Shown here piece by piece: positions 5,235 through 5,719 of a stretch of DNA of 5,719 nt. A program made the translations under genes and the position numbers. Each line of letters opens with the position of its first letter. Position 1 is the first letter of the stretch. The notes beneath the pieces are model-generated. The model worked only from the letters and a program-made list of their open reading frames with translations, was not told where the DNA came from and did not search any database. Origin of the DNA: Clostridia bacterium (lineage in GTDB: Bacteria > Bacillota > Clostridia > Oscillospirales > CAG-272); contig JAQXKW010000111.1 in NCBI GenBank assembly GCA_029010655.1, positions 1 through 5,719 of the forward strand, written 5' to 3'.

Positions 5235-5719
5235 ATGATATACATTCTTGAGGATGACGAAAACATTCGAGGACTTATTGAATATGCTCTAAGCGGCTCT
5301 GACTTTGAGTGCCGGGGCTTCGGCACGCCGTCACAGTTTTTTTCGGCGGTGCGGAAAGCTCTTCCGTCTCTGGTGCTTCTTGATATTATGCTCCCGGAGG
5401 AGGACGGGTTGTCTGTCCTGAAAAAGCTGAGGAGCGCCCCCGAAACAAAAAAAATCCCCGTTATTATGCTCACCGCAAAGGGAACGGAGTACGACAAGGT
5501 AGTGGGGCTTGACATGGGGGCGGACGACTACGTAACAAAGCCCTTCGGCATTCTGGAGCTGATTTCCAGAATAAAAGCACAGCTTCGCCGCTTTGAGGAA
5601 AGAGGGGTAATCAGCGGAGAGTACAGCTTCGGAGAGCTTTATGTTTCCGCAGACCGGCACACGGTAACGGTGTCGGGCGAGGAAGTGCCGCTTACCTACA
5701 AGGAATTCGAGCTTTTACT
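5235..5719 (+). CDS. OmpR/PhoB-family response regulator (3' end outside window)
   Basis: The frame is open from ATG 5235 to the window end (161 codons plus two bases). The receiver domain is complete: acidic pair D7-D8 (YILEDDENIR), phospho-acceptor D50 (LVLLDIMLPEEDG), T80 (VIMLTAK) and K102 followed by PF (GADDYVTKPF). After a linker (RIKAQLRRFEERG) the winged-helix DNA-binding domain begins (YSFGELYVSADRHTVTVSGEEVPLTYKEFELL), typical of OmpR/PhoB regulators. The full protein would be about 225-230 residues. A sensor kinase gene is expected just downstream but is not in view. The start is set by GGAGA (5225-5229), 5 nt upstream, which is the end of leader copy B. The signal and target genes cannot be read from the sequence. 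Confidence 0.94.
   Translation, partial: MIYILEDDENIRGLIEYALSGSDFECRGFGTPSQFFSAVRKALPSLVLLDIMLPEEDGLSVLKKLRSAPETKKIPVIMLTAKGTEYDKVVGLDMGADDYVTKPFGILELISRIKAQLRRFEERGVISGEYSFGELYVSADRHTVTVSGEEVPLTYKEFELL

Overview
The window reads as ordinary chromosomal DNA of a Gram-positive, anaerobic Clostridia-type bacterium, most likely a gut Oscillospiraceae/Ruminococcaceae or Lachnospiraceae relative. This is inferred from strong AGGAG-type ribosome binding sites, a FolD of the 'YERGA...FRPLP' kind paired with a cyclodeaminase/cyclohydrolase-family protein, a MutX-like Nudix hydrolase, a FIVAR-like surface protein, and mixed GC content with free use of ATA and AAA codons. All six recognised genes lie on the + strand. 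No tRNA, rRNA, CRISPR array or transposase is visible.

Layout: (1) 2-2032 is the 3' part of a large surface protein with a C-terminal membrane anchor, closed by a clear intrinsic terminator (2038-2064). (2) A good promoter (2076-2104) starts a new unit with a Nudix hydrolase (2174-2632). (3) A 158-bp gap, GC-rich and hairpin-forming in its first half, leads to fchA (2791-3405). (4) A 153-bp structured leader, copy A (3410-3562), separates fchA from folD (3569-4426), which is followed after 56 bp by an HD-domain phosphohydrolase (4483-5052). (5) A second copy of the leader, copy B (5077-5229), precedes an OmpR/PhoB-type response regulator (5235 onward) that runs off the window.

Two points stand out. 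First, FolD has lost the lysine needed for cyclohydrolase activity (Ala52) and the nearby active-site glutamine (Phe96). FchA, from the family that includes methenyl-THF cyclohydrolases, is encoded just upstream. The pair therefore probably splits the usual bifunctional FolD reaction: FolD as methylene-THF dehydrogenase, FchA as methenyl-THF cyclohydrolase. Second, the two leader copies are about 91.5% identical without indels, and each ends on the Shine-Dalgarno of the gene it precedes. They fold into the same three hairpins, and all 13 differences are compatible with that fold, including one double compensatory change and one U-G to U-A change. This suggests a conserved RNA element or structured intergenic repeat that I cannot assign to a known family. 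It places a folate enzyme and a two-component regulator behind the same leader.
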